Positions 11,401 to 23,200 of a stretch of DNA of 64,000 bases are shown one piece after another. This DNA is from Plectosphaerella cucumerina (taxonomy: Eukaryota; Ascomycota; Sordariomycetes; Glomerellales; Plectosphaerellaceae). The notes under the pieces are model-generated. The model had not been told where the DNA came from and made no database searches. It worked only from the letters and a program-made list of their open reading frames with translations. The position numbers were made by a program, and so were the translations under genes. Within the stretch, counting starts at the first letter, position 1; the number at the start of each line of letters is the position of its first letter. The stretch is from NCBI GenBank assembly GCA_020746995.1, contig JAGPXD010000005.1, positions 2,418,001 to 2,482,000 on the forward strand, written 5' to 3'.

Positions 11401-13325
11401 GGGCGACAGAATATAACTATAGGCGGCTTATTTATCGGGATCGGAATTATTAATATACTTATACTTACTAAGAACCTTAACCTAATAGGGGTTAGTAGCT
11501 AAATATATAGAAATATACCTAAGAATAAGTACCTAAACTTAAAAATAACTAGAAACTTATAATCTTATACTAAGTTTTAGTAAGGGTAGCGATAACAGCT
11601 ATTAACGCCTTAATAACGGTAGTATTATAGTTAATTATAACTATAATAGCCTATAAATAACTAGTATCGGCCGCGGGAGTAATAGGATTAAAGACTAAAG
11701 CCGAAAGATTAGCGATAATATTATAAGTGGGTATATTTAAACTTACGGTAGTAGTAATAACCGCCTTTAATATACAGGTAAACTCCTTTAGGGAAGGGGT
11801 AGCCTAATACTAAGTAGTAACTATAGCCCGGTATATATCTAAAGCCGTAGTCGATAAGTCGCTACTATAAATAACTATCTATACCTAAATTAAAGTATAG
11901 GTAATACCCGTATACTAAAGAGGGACCTAGGGTATTATAAAGTACTTATTAGTAAGGGAATATAAATATAGGAGGCCGCGATAGGCCGCGGGAGATAGTA
12001 TAATAGGGGAAAAAACTTACCGGATTATAAAAACTATTACTCTTAGTATACTTATAGTAATAACTATAGGCTAAAATTAGTTAGAAATACCTAGAAATAA
12101 TCGTTAATACCCGTAAGATAATATATATACCGGTAAAAGAAGAAGGAAAAGACTTATAAGTAGTAATATACGTATATAGGTACGGGGGGCTATAAATACC
12201 TAATCCGGGGGTATTATTAACGCCGCGCGATATAAAGTAGATATAACTAAGGTAAGGGTCGAGAGTTATTATAGGCGAGTATAAAAGAGTATATATAAAC
12301 ACGGGAGGATATTTTTAAAAACTTTCGAGGGAGTAGTAAATATATTTATAGAAGTTAGGTAGTAGGAGGCGCCGCGAGATTAATCTAAGGAGGTATATAG
12401 TAGTTAGTAACTATATATAGGGGAAAGTAGGCTCTTTCGAGGCTAAAACTACCGATTATAAAACCCTTAAATAATAAAAACGGAAAGAACGGGAAACAGG
12501 CGGTATAACGGGTATAATAAGCTAGCTATACCTACGATAAGGCTACCGCGGGCGCCTAGTAACGGAAAACAGGGCTCCTAGGGCTAGGTATAAAGGGGGT
12601 TAAACGTACGGATTAAAGTAGTAGTTAAAAAAGGAAAAACTATACCTTATAGTATATAAGGGGCGCCTTTAATAGGGAAACCCTAAGTATATTTAAAGGA
12701 AACAGTATACCTACTACCCCCTATATAGTAGGTACGGGTTTTTTTTAGCTAGGAAATATAGGTAGTAAAACCTAAAGTTATTCCGAGATATACTTAGCGC
12801 CTAAAGCCCGACGATACCCGGCGGTAAACGATATTATATAGCCGAAAGTACCCGCCTATACCCCGTATAATAGTAACTACCTAATCTCCGGGGATAATAT
12901 AGCTATTCGGAAGCTATTATTTACCCCGCCTATATAATAAAGTAGTTACGTACCGGAGGTAGGTAGGAGGTAGGAATATAAGTAGCTATAGGTAGCTATA
13001 CCTTTATTTTCCTTTACCGGGGAGGTAGGTATATATATAAGTAGCCAATATACTACCGCCCTAGATCGGGGATAGCTATATATAGCCGACTATACCCGAT
13101 AAGTATACAGAGGAGTATATAGGTATATCCGGTAATAGTATAGTAAAGTAAAATAGATACCCGCGATATTATAAGACAGGCGTTTAGGGTAGTTTTTACC
13201 CCGCCGCGGCTATTTATAGCCGTAGGAATAGTTTTCCTACCTCTAGATAAAGCGTAGAGCTCTCCTATAGTTTATATACCTAGTAAATTCAAGGCAGTAT
13301 TACTTGAAAATTAAATAAAATAAAA
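11400..13325 (-). repeat. Degenerate repeat R of unknown class, RIP-saturated
   Basis: About 1.9 kb without recognisable protein domains. Its right end (about 12,925-13,325) is homologous, in inverted orientation, to 20185-20585, where part of the sequence escaped mutation. The un-mutated copy is very GC-rich, which would suit a 5' leader of a LINE read on the minus strand, but this is a guess. A few un-mutated CA/TG pairs survive at 13285-13312. A 73-codon open frame at 12081-12302 (minus) is an accident of AT-rich sequence and matches nothing I know. Confidence 0.5.
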
Positions 13326-13331
13326 GTTATA

Positions 13332-13447
13332 ACCTAAGATAAGCTAAGGATAGGTTCGGATAAAAAGGCCGTTTAATTAGGTTATTATAGTCCGCCCTAT
13401 TTTTTACTACCTCTCTAGCTATTTATATTACCTCTCTGGACAGGCCC
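13332..13447. mobile_element. Terminal fragment of a family B element
   Basis: About 116 bp matching the right end of B2 and B3, from the AAGCTAAGGA box through TACTACCTCTC to the terminus GGACAGGCCC. The other end is missing: homology stops where repeat R begins, so the element was truncated before or during the neighbouring insertion. No target duplication can be assigned. Confidence 0.8.
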
Positions 13448-13469
13448 TATAATATAGCTTCTATCTCCT

Positions 13470-16400
13470 CCCCCTAAATAAAGAGTTACTAGCTAGTAGG
13501 GCATAGCCACACGTAGGGGCACTAGCTATATAGTATCGTAATATACTACTAGATCGTAGCTAGCCACCCTTAGTACCTAACTTAGCTTTCTTTTTATCTC
13601 TATTTACTATAACTAGTAGCTATTATTAATAATAGTAGTAAGAGGCTAAGATCCTTAATCCTTATTATACTATATTAATAATTATTTACTAAATCCCTTT
13701 AGTATTTCCCTTATTATTCTCTTTATCGAGTTTCTTCTACTACTAGTAACGTTATTACTACTAGTAACGTTATTACTACTAGTAACGTTATTGCTACTAA
13801 GTATTAGATACTACTACTAGTAACGTTATTGCTACTAAGTATTAGATACTACTATTTAGTACCTCCAGGAATCCTCTATTCCCTATCGCGGAATATAGTA
13901 AGTCTATTACAGGATATAGTAATCGGACCTTTTTATCTTAGTAATTAGCCGTTATATTACTACCCCGTATATCTCCTACTTTTAATACCTAGTATTATAG
14001 TATTACCTACCCCCTATAGTAAATCTAGTTCTAACCTACTTACCCTTTGTTCCTATACTCTTATTAGCCTACGGTACCTACTACTTTTATTAGTCTATAT
14101 AAAGGGCCTGTCTAGAAAGCCCGTACGTTTAGCTAGTAAGCCTGTAAAAAGTAGGGGCCCGCCGGTAGCCTAAGCTCCCGCTATCGGGCTAAACCGCAGG
14201 ACTTAGGTATTTAAATAGGCACTAAGCCTAAAGCGGAAATTTAGTATAGCCTAAGTACCTACTAAGCCCTTTTAAGAATTCTACCGCCTACACCCGCCCG
14301 CGCCGATTAGTAACCTTACGATAACTTTAATTAAATACTTATAACCGGTAGTTTGATTAACAACCCTTACGACCGGCGATTTAATTAAACCTACGCCCGG
14401 GTATACCCCTCGCGATCGCTTTAATTAACGACCTTACGACCGGTAGAGAGTACCCCTCGCGATTACTTTAATTATCGCCCTTACGACTAGCGATTTAATT
14501 AAATACTTATAACCGGCGATTTAATTAAACCTACGACCGGGCGTACCGATCGGGAACCTCGTAATAACTTTAAATACCTATAGGATAGGTATACCTAGCG
14601 GGCTGATAACCCTATATATAGGAAGTCTTTAGGGTATATAAGAACCCCTGTTTTTAGCTAGGGCTTTATATAGTCTAGCGATAGTTTTTTATATAAAGAT
14701 AGCTTATTCGGGTTAGTACGGTCGGCCCTAGTACTTACGGGCTTACTAGCTATCTATACGTGCTTTCTAGACAGGCCCTATATAAAACCCTACTACGTAA
14801 CCTAGTATATATATATTCTATCCCGTAGATTATTATCCCTAGTAACTACCCTACTATTATATAGTAGTTCTAATCTATAGTATAACCCAGATCGATAACT
14901 AATAGGGAACTTACTAATATTACTATATTTATTATATTAAATCCTATTAATATCAATATAAACTTCTTTTCCGTTAAAGTATATAAAGTAGTACTAGTAG
15001 CGGCTATATATCTACCGCCCGTACTACTAACTATATAAACCCGTTAGTCTATCCCTAACTCCTATCTACCCGGCTAGTATACTAATAAGGCTATATTTAA
15101 GGCTAATTTCCTAATAGTTATTAAATATATCGGGTTTATAAGTACTATTTATTATAGTAGTCTATTAAGATATCCTTTTTAGTAACTAGTATAATAAGTA
15201 GTATTATAACTATTTCTATAAAGACTACTACTCCGCCCGGTTCTAATAGAATCCCCGGATCCCCTTACTAGTCCTGTTATACCCTATTCCCTAAGACTAG
15301 ATACTATATAACTCTTAGACCCCGATTAACCCTTACTAAATATTAAGTAAAATCTATTACTAGGATTTTTTCCCGTAACTATATTATACTAACCCGTATT
15401 ATACTAACTATAACTATACCCTTAGATATTAATAGAGAGTTTATCCCTAGTTTCTAACCCTCCCCCGCTATTATAACACCCGGTATTAATAGGTATTTAT
15501 CCTATTATATTAACCTATTTTAATAATAAATAAACCTTTATTCCTATCTACTTAAGTAAGGTATAGAGATAAACTATTGCCTATCTAATCCGTTAGTATA
15601 CTTATAAACCTTTAGTAATATAACGTTTTTAGTTACTATTATAATTAATAGTATTATCTAATAAGTAACTAGTTAATAATACTAATTAGTTAGTAAAAGA
15701 CTAGTATAGAGATTTACTACTCTAGGTTACTTAGAGTTTTTTACTAACTAACTCTTTAAATCCGTTTATTAAATCGCCTTTACTATAACTACTAATATAG
15801 ATACCTATACCTATATAATCGGAGTTACTACCTTTAATACCCGATATAGCCGCTATCTAGCTCTTAGATAAGTAGTTCTAAGTACTACTAGGTAGGTTCC
15901 TACCCCTATATATAGATATAAGTAATAACTAGAAGTTCTAAGATATTAGTTTCTTTTCTCTAATTTTAGTAGATACCGATAGCCTTATATCTATTATATC
16001 TAGATATAAAGTCTACTAGTAAGATATTAACCTCTTTATCGGGAATATCCGTAAGAATTATAGTACTCCCTAGTACCTTAAGTTTATATATACTAATCTT
16101 TACTAGTTATATACCGGCCTTACGTAATAGTAGTAACTTACCGGCCTTAATAAAGTCTAATACTAAAAGGTAAAGTATAGTTTTAGTACTTAGTTTAACT
16201 TACTTTATAAATACTAATACCCGATAGTAATTATAATTACTACTCGCCTAAATAATATAAAGTTTATATCCCGTAATATTATTAAAGGTACTAACTTTAC
16301 TACCTAGGCCCTATAAGTAAACCGATTATTAAAGAGTATAGGTATATTTATATTATTTACTATTTAAACCTAAATTTAGTTTAGGATTAACCTAAGCCTA

Positions 16401-18520
16401 TATAAGTTATTAGTAAGCCCTAATAATATACTTACTCTTAACTAATTTATCCGGTAAATTTAGGAATAAGTATATATATATAAAGAAAAACTTAATAATA
16501 ATATTTATAATAATACCCTCCGGCGTAACTAACTAAACCCTTATAGTAATAAGACCTTACCCGCCTCGCCTAGCCCTACTACTACTATCCCTAAGAATAA
16601 AATACTTACCTTTATTATAAAAGATAATAATAGTTATAATAATATTAATTAGGCTAACCGCGGAGGTACTTATTATAGTAACGGCTTTTATAGTAGATGA
16701 AAAGGATACTATAATAGTAACTATAATAACCACCTATATAGTAACTCCTATAAAAGTAATACTTATAATAAGTATTTTAGTTATAATAACTTTAGTAATA
16801 GTAATTACTATAATAACTTTAGTAATAATAATTACTATAGAAACTTTAGTAATAATTCTTACTATAGTTACGATAATAGTTACTTTAGAAGTAATATTTA
16901 TAACTATACCTTCTATAATAATAGTAAGTAGTTCCGACTTAATACCTAACTATATTATTACTATCGATAGATAAACTAAGGATAAGGCGATACCGTTAAT
17001 ATTATTTTAGATACTAATAATACTAAAACTAAGGAACCCGTACTATAAGAATAGGGATATATATATATTAATACTTATAATAGTAATAAAGAGGAGGAGG
17101 ACCTATATAAGATAACCTTAGAGGAAGACGCTAAATTTAACTAGTATAACTACTTAATAACCCTACCCCGTAGTACTAAGATAAGTAGTAGATTAAGGTA
17201 CCGACCCTATATTTTTATAATAAAATAACTTAGGATATAAATATATATATACCGGCGGAACCCTAGAGTAATAAGCCTTCCTTAACGGATATTATAACTA
17301 CTTAATAATAAGGATTATAAGGCTTTTATAGTATTAACTATAAATATTAGTACTTAGTATCCGCTAGTATTAACTAAGCGATAGAGAGTTTTATAAATAC
17401 TAAAATTAAAAGCGGTATTTATCGGTAATTAAGACTACCCCCGGTACTACTAAAGTTATAGAAAGAACTTTACTATCGTAAATACTACCGGACTAATTTT
17501 ACCTCTAGTAATAAACTAATATAATATATTTATAGTAATATCTATACTAAGTATAAGAAACTTTACCGGTAATAGGTAGTATCTCTATAACGCCCCTTAA
17601 TAATATTATTTTTTACTAAAAGATAAGTTATTAAAGTATAACTAGTTAATATAAAACGGGAATCCGGCCTTTACTAGATATACCGGATTAATATCTAAAT
17701 AGATAGTAGTACCGTATACTATACTATCTACCTTAATACTAGTTACTCTATAATCTTAGTAGACTACTACTAGCTTTATAAATAAGCCCGTAATATCTAG
17801 ATTATAAAGGCGGCGGTACTATATCTTATAATAGGGTTTACAGGTAATACTATAGTAATAGAGGAGGCTACTTTTAATTTCTATATCCCGGGCGTTATTA
17901 ACTCTACTAATAACTAGTCTATTAATATATAAGGTTATATAGTTATAGTATAGATTATTAATAGCCTTAGACCCGGGCTTCTACTTAGTATATTACTTTT
18001 AGAAGTAAATATTATTAATATCTTATTCTCGATAAAAGCTATTATTTTCTAGGGCTACTATAGGCTAGTAATACTAATAGTACCTAACTTTACTAGATAA
18101 CGGGTTACTAAATAAGTAATATCCGTTACTAGAGTTACTATCCTACCTTATATAGCTATACTAATCCTAGTAGTTTATATAGACCTACCGAAAGGTACTA
18201 AGTATAAGTTAACTTCTATAGTTCCCTAGGCGCTCGGCTACTTATATATAACGGAAACTATTAAGATAATAATTTATTATAATATTATAGATAAACCCTT
18301 GAAAATTAACCGCCTCTAGAAGTTTATATATATTTAGTAGAGACTAAAAGGTAAAGATAATAGTATTTCTTAGGATAAGGCTATATTACTAATAATATAT
18401 ACTAATAATAATAGTAATATACTATAGACTAATAATATAGAGTAGGTAATACTAACCGAGGATAGGAAACTATCTAATACTATATAGGACGTAGCTAGTA
18501 TTACGGTATTTATAGAGGTA
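13470..18520 (+). mobile_element. Copia-like LTR retrotransposon, copy D(+), RIP-destroyed
   Basis: A roughly 5-kb element (including copy A3) that recurs in inverted orientation at 21339-26519 and as a fragment at 39642-39921. The left end starts near TTACTAGCTAGTAGGG. After the presumed gag region (about 15,000-16,600), a protease-like stretch around 17,700 reads I-D-S-S-T, where DSG is expected. A GAG-pre-integrase-like block near 18,220-18,330 contains a degraded LGH motif. This order (protease before integrase, no upstream RT) suggests copia rather than gypsy, but the evidence is weak after RIP. Nothing is open. The downstream portion appears replaced by other repeats. Confidence 0.6.
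14104..14778 (-). mobile_element. Family A non-autonomous DNA transposon, copy A3
   Basis: A 675-bp copy bounded by GGGCCTGTCTAGAAAG and CTTTCTAGACAGGCCC, with a perfect 8-bp duplication TATATAAA (14096-14103 and 14779-14786). It is inverted relative to A1 and A2. It is inserted into the left part of the D(+) element; the matching site in D(-) near 25,400 is empty (an uninterrupted TATATA-containing site), which confirms the boundaries and the single-copy target. Confidence 0.92.
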
Positions 18521-18524
18521 GAGG

Positions 18525-18660
18525 GATCGGGGAGTCTTAAGCTTTTAATTAGGGGGTTACTACGGGTACTACTAATATAAATAGTTACTAACTACCGCCT
18601 CTATTTTAATTCTTCCGCTACTATTTTACCTCCTTATAATTCTCCTACTTTACTATACTA
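18525..18660. repeat. Single arm of the foldback element
   Basis: About 135 bp closely matching the two inverted arms of the element at 40588-41582 (its GAGTCTTAAGCTTTTAATTA block and the adjoining CTAACTACCGCCTCTATTTTAA block). Only one arm is present here, so it is a truncated or solo copy. It sits at the point where similarity to the copia-like element ends. Confidence 0.6.
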
Positions 18661-19039
18661 CTATTAAACCGCTATATTTTACTCCTTATTATTTATCTTT
18701 CTATTATTTATAACTAAAACTAATACCTAAATCTATAGCTAGAAAATACCTTTATAATATATCTTAAGAAATATCCGCTTTATAGTACTTTTACCCTCTA
18801 GTAAAGCCTATAGGTAAGTTATCTCTAGATAGTTAGACTCGGGGTCTATATTAACGTAATAATTAGTAAGAATATATCGCTAGCCGAAAAGTAGGAGATA
18901 AAATAATATTTTAGTATTTATCTACTTATTAATATATCTCTTATTACCTTAGATAGATATAAGTACTTCCTTAGGTAGGGCTTTAATACCCTTACGTTAG
19001 GTAGGCTCGGCCTTAAGGGTAAAGGTAAGGGCGGCCCCC
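18661..19039. other. RIP-mutated sequence, nothing recognised
   Basis: About 380 bp of CpA/TpG-depleted DNA. I see no domain, no terminal repeat and no clear second copy in the window. Confidence 0.4.
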
Positions 19040-19290
19040 TCTCTAGGTATATAGCCGGTTACTATAAGTAAAGTATAGGTAAATTTACGGTTTATATTTA
19101 TAAGGTAGTAAAGGTAAGGCTCTTAGGTACTATAAGAGAGTCTTAGTAAGGGAAGGCTATAGGTAAGGAATGCCTTTTAAATACCCGGTAGTAGTACCTC
19201 TATTTAGAGTTTAGTTTATAATAAAGATAGCTTACGATAGTATAGCCTACCTAGAGATCCGTCTCTAAAAGACTATAATTAGGAAACTTA
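19040..19290 (+). repeat. Dispersed repeat X, copy 1
   Basis: A block of about 250 bp that recurs at 41900-42075 and at 42500-42607 joined to 50338-50480. Landmarks are AGAGAGTCTTAGTAAGGGAAGG in the middle, TACCCGGTAGTA, then CTACCTAGAGATCCGTCTCTAAAAG at the right. It has no coding content. It could be part of an LTR, but termini are not defined. Copy 3 was the target of the full-length gypsy insertion at 42608. Confidence 0.65.
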
Positions 19291-19299
19291 ACTATAATA

Positions 19300-20180
19300 C
19301 TTTAATATATTGGTTTTCTTCTACTAGTTACTAGTTACTAAGTAGTATCGAGATAGGATAGTTATTATTACCCCGTAAAGCCTAGAGGTATTAAACGTCG
19401 TTATTATAGTTTTTAAGAATATACCCGCTTTTATATAACGATTTATAGATAACCGGTTTTAACTATTATAAGTATTTATTATAGTATATATCGATAATAT
19501 AGTTATATTTAGTAAATTATAGTAAGATTACCTCGACTATAAAAGACGGTTTCTCTAAGTCTTCTAAGATATTAGGTTAGTACTATTACCTAATAAATCC
19601 TTCTACGGATATATATTAGTATAGTTACTAGGATTTAAGGTTAATAGACTTAGTATATATACTACTAGCGACTAGATAGAAGCCCTATATAAGATTAAGA
19701 TACTAGAGATACTTACCGACTTAGAGATATATATCGGTAAGGTTATATTCCTCCGGAAGTTTATTCCCTAGTTTTATTAAGAGGTTAAACTAATAAACGT
19801 ATATAAAATATCCCTTTTATCGGTTAGTAAAGAGTAAAGACTCCTAATAGATAAAGCTAGTAAGAGGGCTAGGGATAGGTAGGCTAGTATATTTAATTTT
19901 ATACTAATAATAACTAAATATAAAGCTTTCCGACTTCTATAATAGTAAATAATAAATAAGATAGTACTCTATTATTATAACCCTACTAAGTAGACTTTCC
20001 TTAATATCGATACTAGTAAGGTAGGTTTCGGTATCTTCCTTTTCTACCTATTAATACTATAGATAAGTAGTAAGATTCCTACCTCTAAGATATAACCTAT
20101 CCTGTTTCTTAGCTATATATATATAGTAAAGGAATATAAATACTAGCCTATAGAACTAAAAGTAGTATATTTAATATAAG
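19300..20180 (+). mobile_element. Gypsy-type RT/RNase H fragment of a second lineage
   Basis: Reading through stops gives a recognisable gypsy RT tail. A YIDNIVIFSK box lies at about 19,485-19,515 (D to N at the second catalytic Asp, as RIP on the opposite strand would give). An LLGFKV block follows near 19,628, then a DLEIYIGKVIFLRKFIP stretch near 19,720-19,770, and RNase H-like sequence to about 20,070. It differs from the chromodomain gypsy family of 1-2855. Both ends are truncated against other repeats. The integrase fragment at 29259-30330 may be from the same lineage. Confidence 0.7.
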
Positions 20181-20184
20181 TGAA

Positions 20185-20585
20185 TTTTTTTTATTTTTTT
20201 TTAAGTAATACTACCTTAAATTTACTAGGTGTGTAAACTATAGGAGAGCTCTACGCTTTATCTAGAGGCGGGAAAACTATTCCTACGGCCGTAAACGGCC
20301 GCGGCCGGGTAAAAACCGCCCTAAACGCCTGTCTTACGATATCCCGGGTGTCCGTTTTGCTTTACCGTGCCGTCGCCGGACACACCCGTATACTCCTCCG
20401 TGTGTTTGTCGGGTGTAGTCGGCTGCGCGCGGCCGCCCCCGATCCAGGGCGGTGGCGCGCGGGCTGCTTGTGTGTGTACCTGCCTCCCCGGTAAAGTGAA
20501 AGTAAAAGTGCGGCCGCCTGCGGCCGCTCGCGTTCCTGCCTCCTGCTTGCCTCCGGCACGTGACTACTTTGGATATAAGTATTAA
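20185..20585. repeat. Fragment of repeat R with an un-mutated GC-rich island
   Basis: About 400 bp homologous (inverted) to 12,925-13,325. From about 20,345 to 20,580 the sequence is GC-rich, keeps CpA and TpG, and carries many CG dinucleotides, in contrast to everything around it; the left 150 bp are mildly mutated. The short open frames on both strands here follow from high GC and are not supported as genes. The total length is near the minimum duplicate length known to trigger RIP in Neurospora (about 400 bp), which may explain the escape. Confidence 0.75.
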
Positions 20586-20674
20586 AAGTACTATAACTTC
20601 GCCTCTAATTATACCGGATAGTAATAATTATATTAACCGATTACGAATCTATAAGGGGTATTATATATAATACT
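20586..20674. other. Short spacer before solo LTR S1
   Basis: An AT-rich spacer of 89 bp. It does not match the copia-like sequence that begins directly after S1, so S1 lacks a matching left flank. Confidence 0.4.
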
Positions 20675-21338
20675 TGTTAAAGGTATATAAGGATATAAGG
20701 TAGTATATCTACTATATAATAGTAGTAAAGGCAGGGAAGTAATAGATATACTATATAGTATAGAATACTAAAGTAGTAAGAAGACTGGGATATAAAGAGT
20801 AAAGAAGTAGTATTAGAAAGGTCGGTGTATTATGTAAGTGTATGTAAGAGATACTTCTTCTAAGTTCCTTTCCTTGGGAATTACCCTCTGTATATATAGA
20901 TCTCTAGATCTATTAACCTCGGTTATTCCTTCGCTATTATTATCTAGATCCGGTTCTACGGATCCGGTTATACGGATATAGTATAGTATAGTATACGGAT
21001 CCGGTTATACGGATCTAGTTATACTAGTATAGTAGGTCCTACTATACTAGTCTGTATTATAATAGTAGTAGGTCTTACTATAGTAGTAGGTCTTACTATA
21101 GTAGTAGGTCTTACTATAGTAGTAGGTCTTACTATAGTAGTAGACCTTCGAGGTATTCGGGGAATCTATTCCTACGTTAGTAGTAGTCTCCCTACGTAGT
21201 TATCCTAGTTCTTTAGTAAGGGAGAGGACTTACAGAGAGTATAGATATAGTTATAGATATAGTTATAGTTATATAGAGATATAGGTATAGTTATTTTATA
21301 GTTATATTATATTTATCTTATGATATATATCTCTAATA
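20675..21338 (+). repeat. Solo LTR, family S, copy S1
   Basis: A 664-bp LTR starting TGTTAAAGG and ending CTCTAATA (a RIP form of a CA end). It has no internal retrotransposon sequence on either side. It contains a four-fold tandem of an 18-bp unit (GTAGTAGGTCTTACTATA, about 21,062-21,135), GGATCCGGTTATACGGA-like repeats and TATAGT runs. Flanking 5-mers (ATACT and TAGTA) do not match, unlike S2 and S4, so the flanks have recombined or been deleted. Confidence 0.85.
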
Positions 21339-22540
21339 TAGTATAGCCGTATAAGGTAGGGTAGTAACTATAGTAACGGATATTACTTATCTAGTAACCC
21401 GTTATCTAGTAAAGTTAGGTATTATTAGTACTACTAGCCTATAATAGCCCTGGAAAATAATAGTTTTTATTAAAAATAAGATATCGATAGTATTTTCTTC
21501 TAAAAATAATATACTAAGTAAAAGCCCGGGTCTAAGGTTATTAATAATCTATACTATAACTATAAAATAACTTTATATATATTAATAGACTAGTTTTCGG
21601 TAGAGTTAATAATACCCGGGATATAGAAATTAAAAGTAGCCTCCTCTATTACTATAGTATTACCTATAAACCTTATTATAGGATATAATACTACTACCTG
21701 TATAATCTAGATATTACAGGCTTATTTATAAAACTAGTAGTAGTCTACTAAGATTATAGAGTAACTAGTATCGAGGTAGATAGCGTAGTATATAATACTA
21801 CTATCTATTTAGATATTAATCCGGTATATCTAGTAAGGGTTAGATTCCCGTTTTATATTAACTAGCTATACTTTAATAACTTATCTTTTAGTAAAAGATA
21901 ACGTTATTAAGGGGTGTTACGGAGATACTACTTATTACCGGTAAGGTTTTTTATATTTAGTATAGGTATTACTATAAATATATTATATTAGTTTATTACT
22001 AGAGGTAAAATTAGTCCGGTAGTATTTATAATAGTAAAGTTCTTTCTATAACTTTAGTAGTACCGGGGGTAGTCTCGATTACTAATAGGTACTACTATTA
22101 ACTATTAGTACTTATAAGGCTCTTTATAACTCAGCTAGTACCGGTAGATACCGAGTACTAATATCTATAGTTAATACTATTAAAGCTTTATAATCCTTAT
22201 CGCTTAGTAGTTATAACTTCCGTTAAGGAAGGTTTATTACTATAGGGTTCCGTTAGTATATATATATCTATATCCTAAGTTATTTTATTATAAAGGTACG
22301 GGATTAGTACCTTAGTTTACTACTTATCTTAGTATAATAGGGTAGGGTTATTAAATAGTTATACTAGTTAATTTTAGTGGTTTCCTCTAGGGTTATCTTA
22401 TATAGGTCCTCCTCCTCTCCGTTACTATCGATAGTATTAATATATATATATCCCTATTCTTATAGTACGGGTTCCTTAGTATTAGTAGTATCGGTATCTA
22501 AAATAATATTAATAGTATTACTTTATCCTTAGTTTATCTA

Positions 22541-23200
22541 GGGCCTATCTAGAGAGGTAGTATATATAGCTAGAGAGGTAGTAAAAGGTGGGGCTAGAGG
22601 TGGCCTAAGCGCTATCCGTTACCTAAAACCCGAGGTGTAAGTACTATAACCCACGCCTTACCCTAAAAGGGGGGTTTTAGCCTAGCCTATACTTATACTA
22701 ATCTTAATCGGGATTCTACCGCCTACGCCCGCCTACCGTAACTACTACTTCGTTAACGTTAACCCGAATAGCTTTAATTAACGCCCTTACGACCGGTAGT
22801 TTAGAGCCCTCGCGATTACTTTAATTAAACACTTACGATCGGTAGTTTAATTAAACTGTTACGCCCGGGCGTGCCCCTCGTGATTACTTTAATTAACGCC
22901 CTTACAACCGGTGTTTTTAAGCCCTTACGACCGGTAGTTTATTTAGCGACCCTTACGCCCGGGTATACTAATCGGTAACCTCGCGATAGCTTTAATTAGT
23001 CCTACAGGCTCCGTGCGATAAGTACTTTAGAGGATCGAGTTAGGGAGTCTTTAGTAGATATAAAAACAGCTGTTTTTAGCTAGAACCTAATATAAGCTAA
23101 GGACAGGTTCGGATAAAAAAGCCGTTTAATCGGGTTATTATAGTCCGCCCTATTATTTACTACCTCTCTAGCTATTTATACTACCTCTCTAGACAGGCCC
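22541..23200 (-). mobile_element. Family B non-autonomous DNA transposon, copy B2
   Basis: A 660-bp copy, GGGCCTATCTAGAGAGG to CCTCTCTAGACAGGCCC, inverted relative to B1. The target duplication is TTTATCTA (22533-22540) on the left and TCTATCTA (23201-23208) on the right. They differ by one C/T, which shows that mutation of the flank continued after insertion. It lies inside the D(-) element. The interior has the TTAATTAA/CCGG array at about 22,760-23,000. Confidence 0.9.

Noticed and set aside
12081..12302. 73-codon minus-strand frame
   Set aside because: Low-complexity Tyr/Ile/Ser-rich translation of RIP-mutated DNA; no domain or context.
13741..13850. Direct repeats of GTTATTACTACTAGTAAC type, considered as a CRISPR-like array
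   Set aside because: They are contiguous tandem repeats without unique spacers, in a eukaryotic transposon; CRISPR is excluded.
20362..20585. Open frames of 65 and 72 codons on both strands of the GC-rich island
   Set aside because: They overlap on opposite strands, have no recognisable motif, and lie in a repeat fragment whose other copy is dead; high GC alone keeps the frames open.
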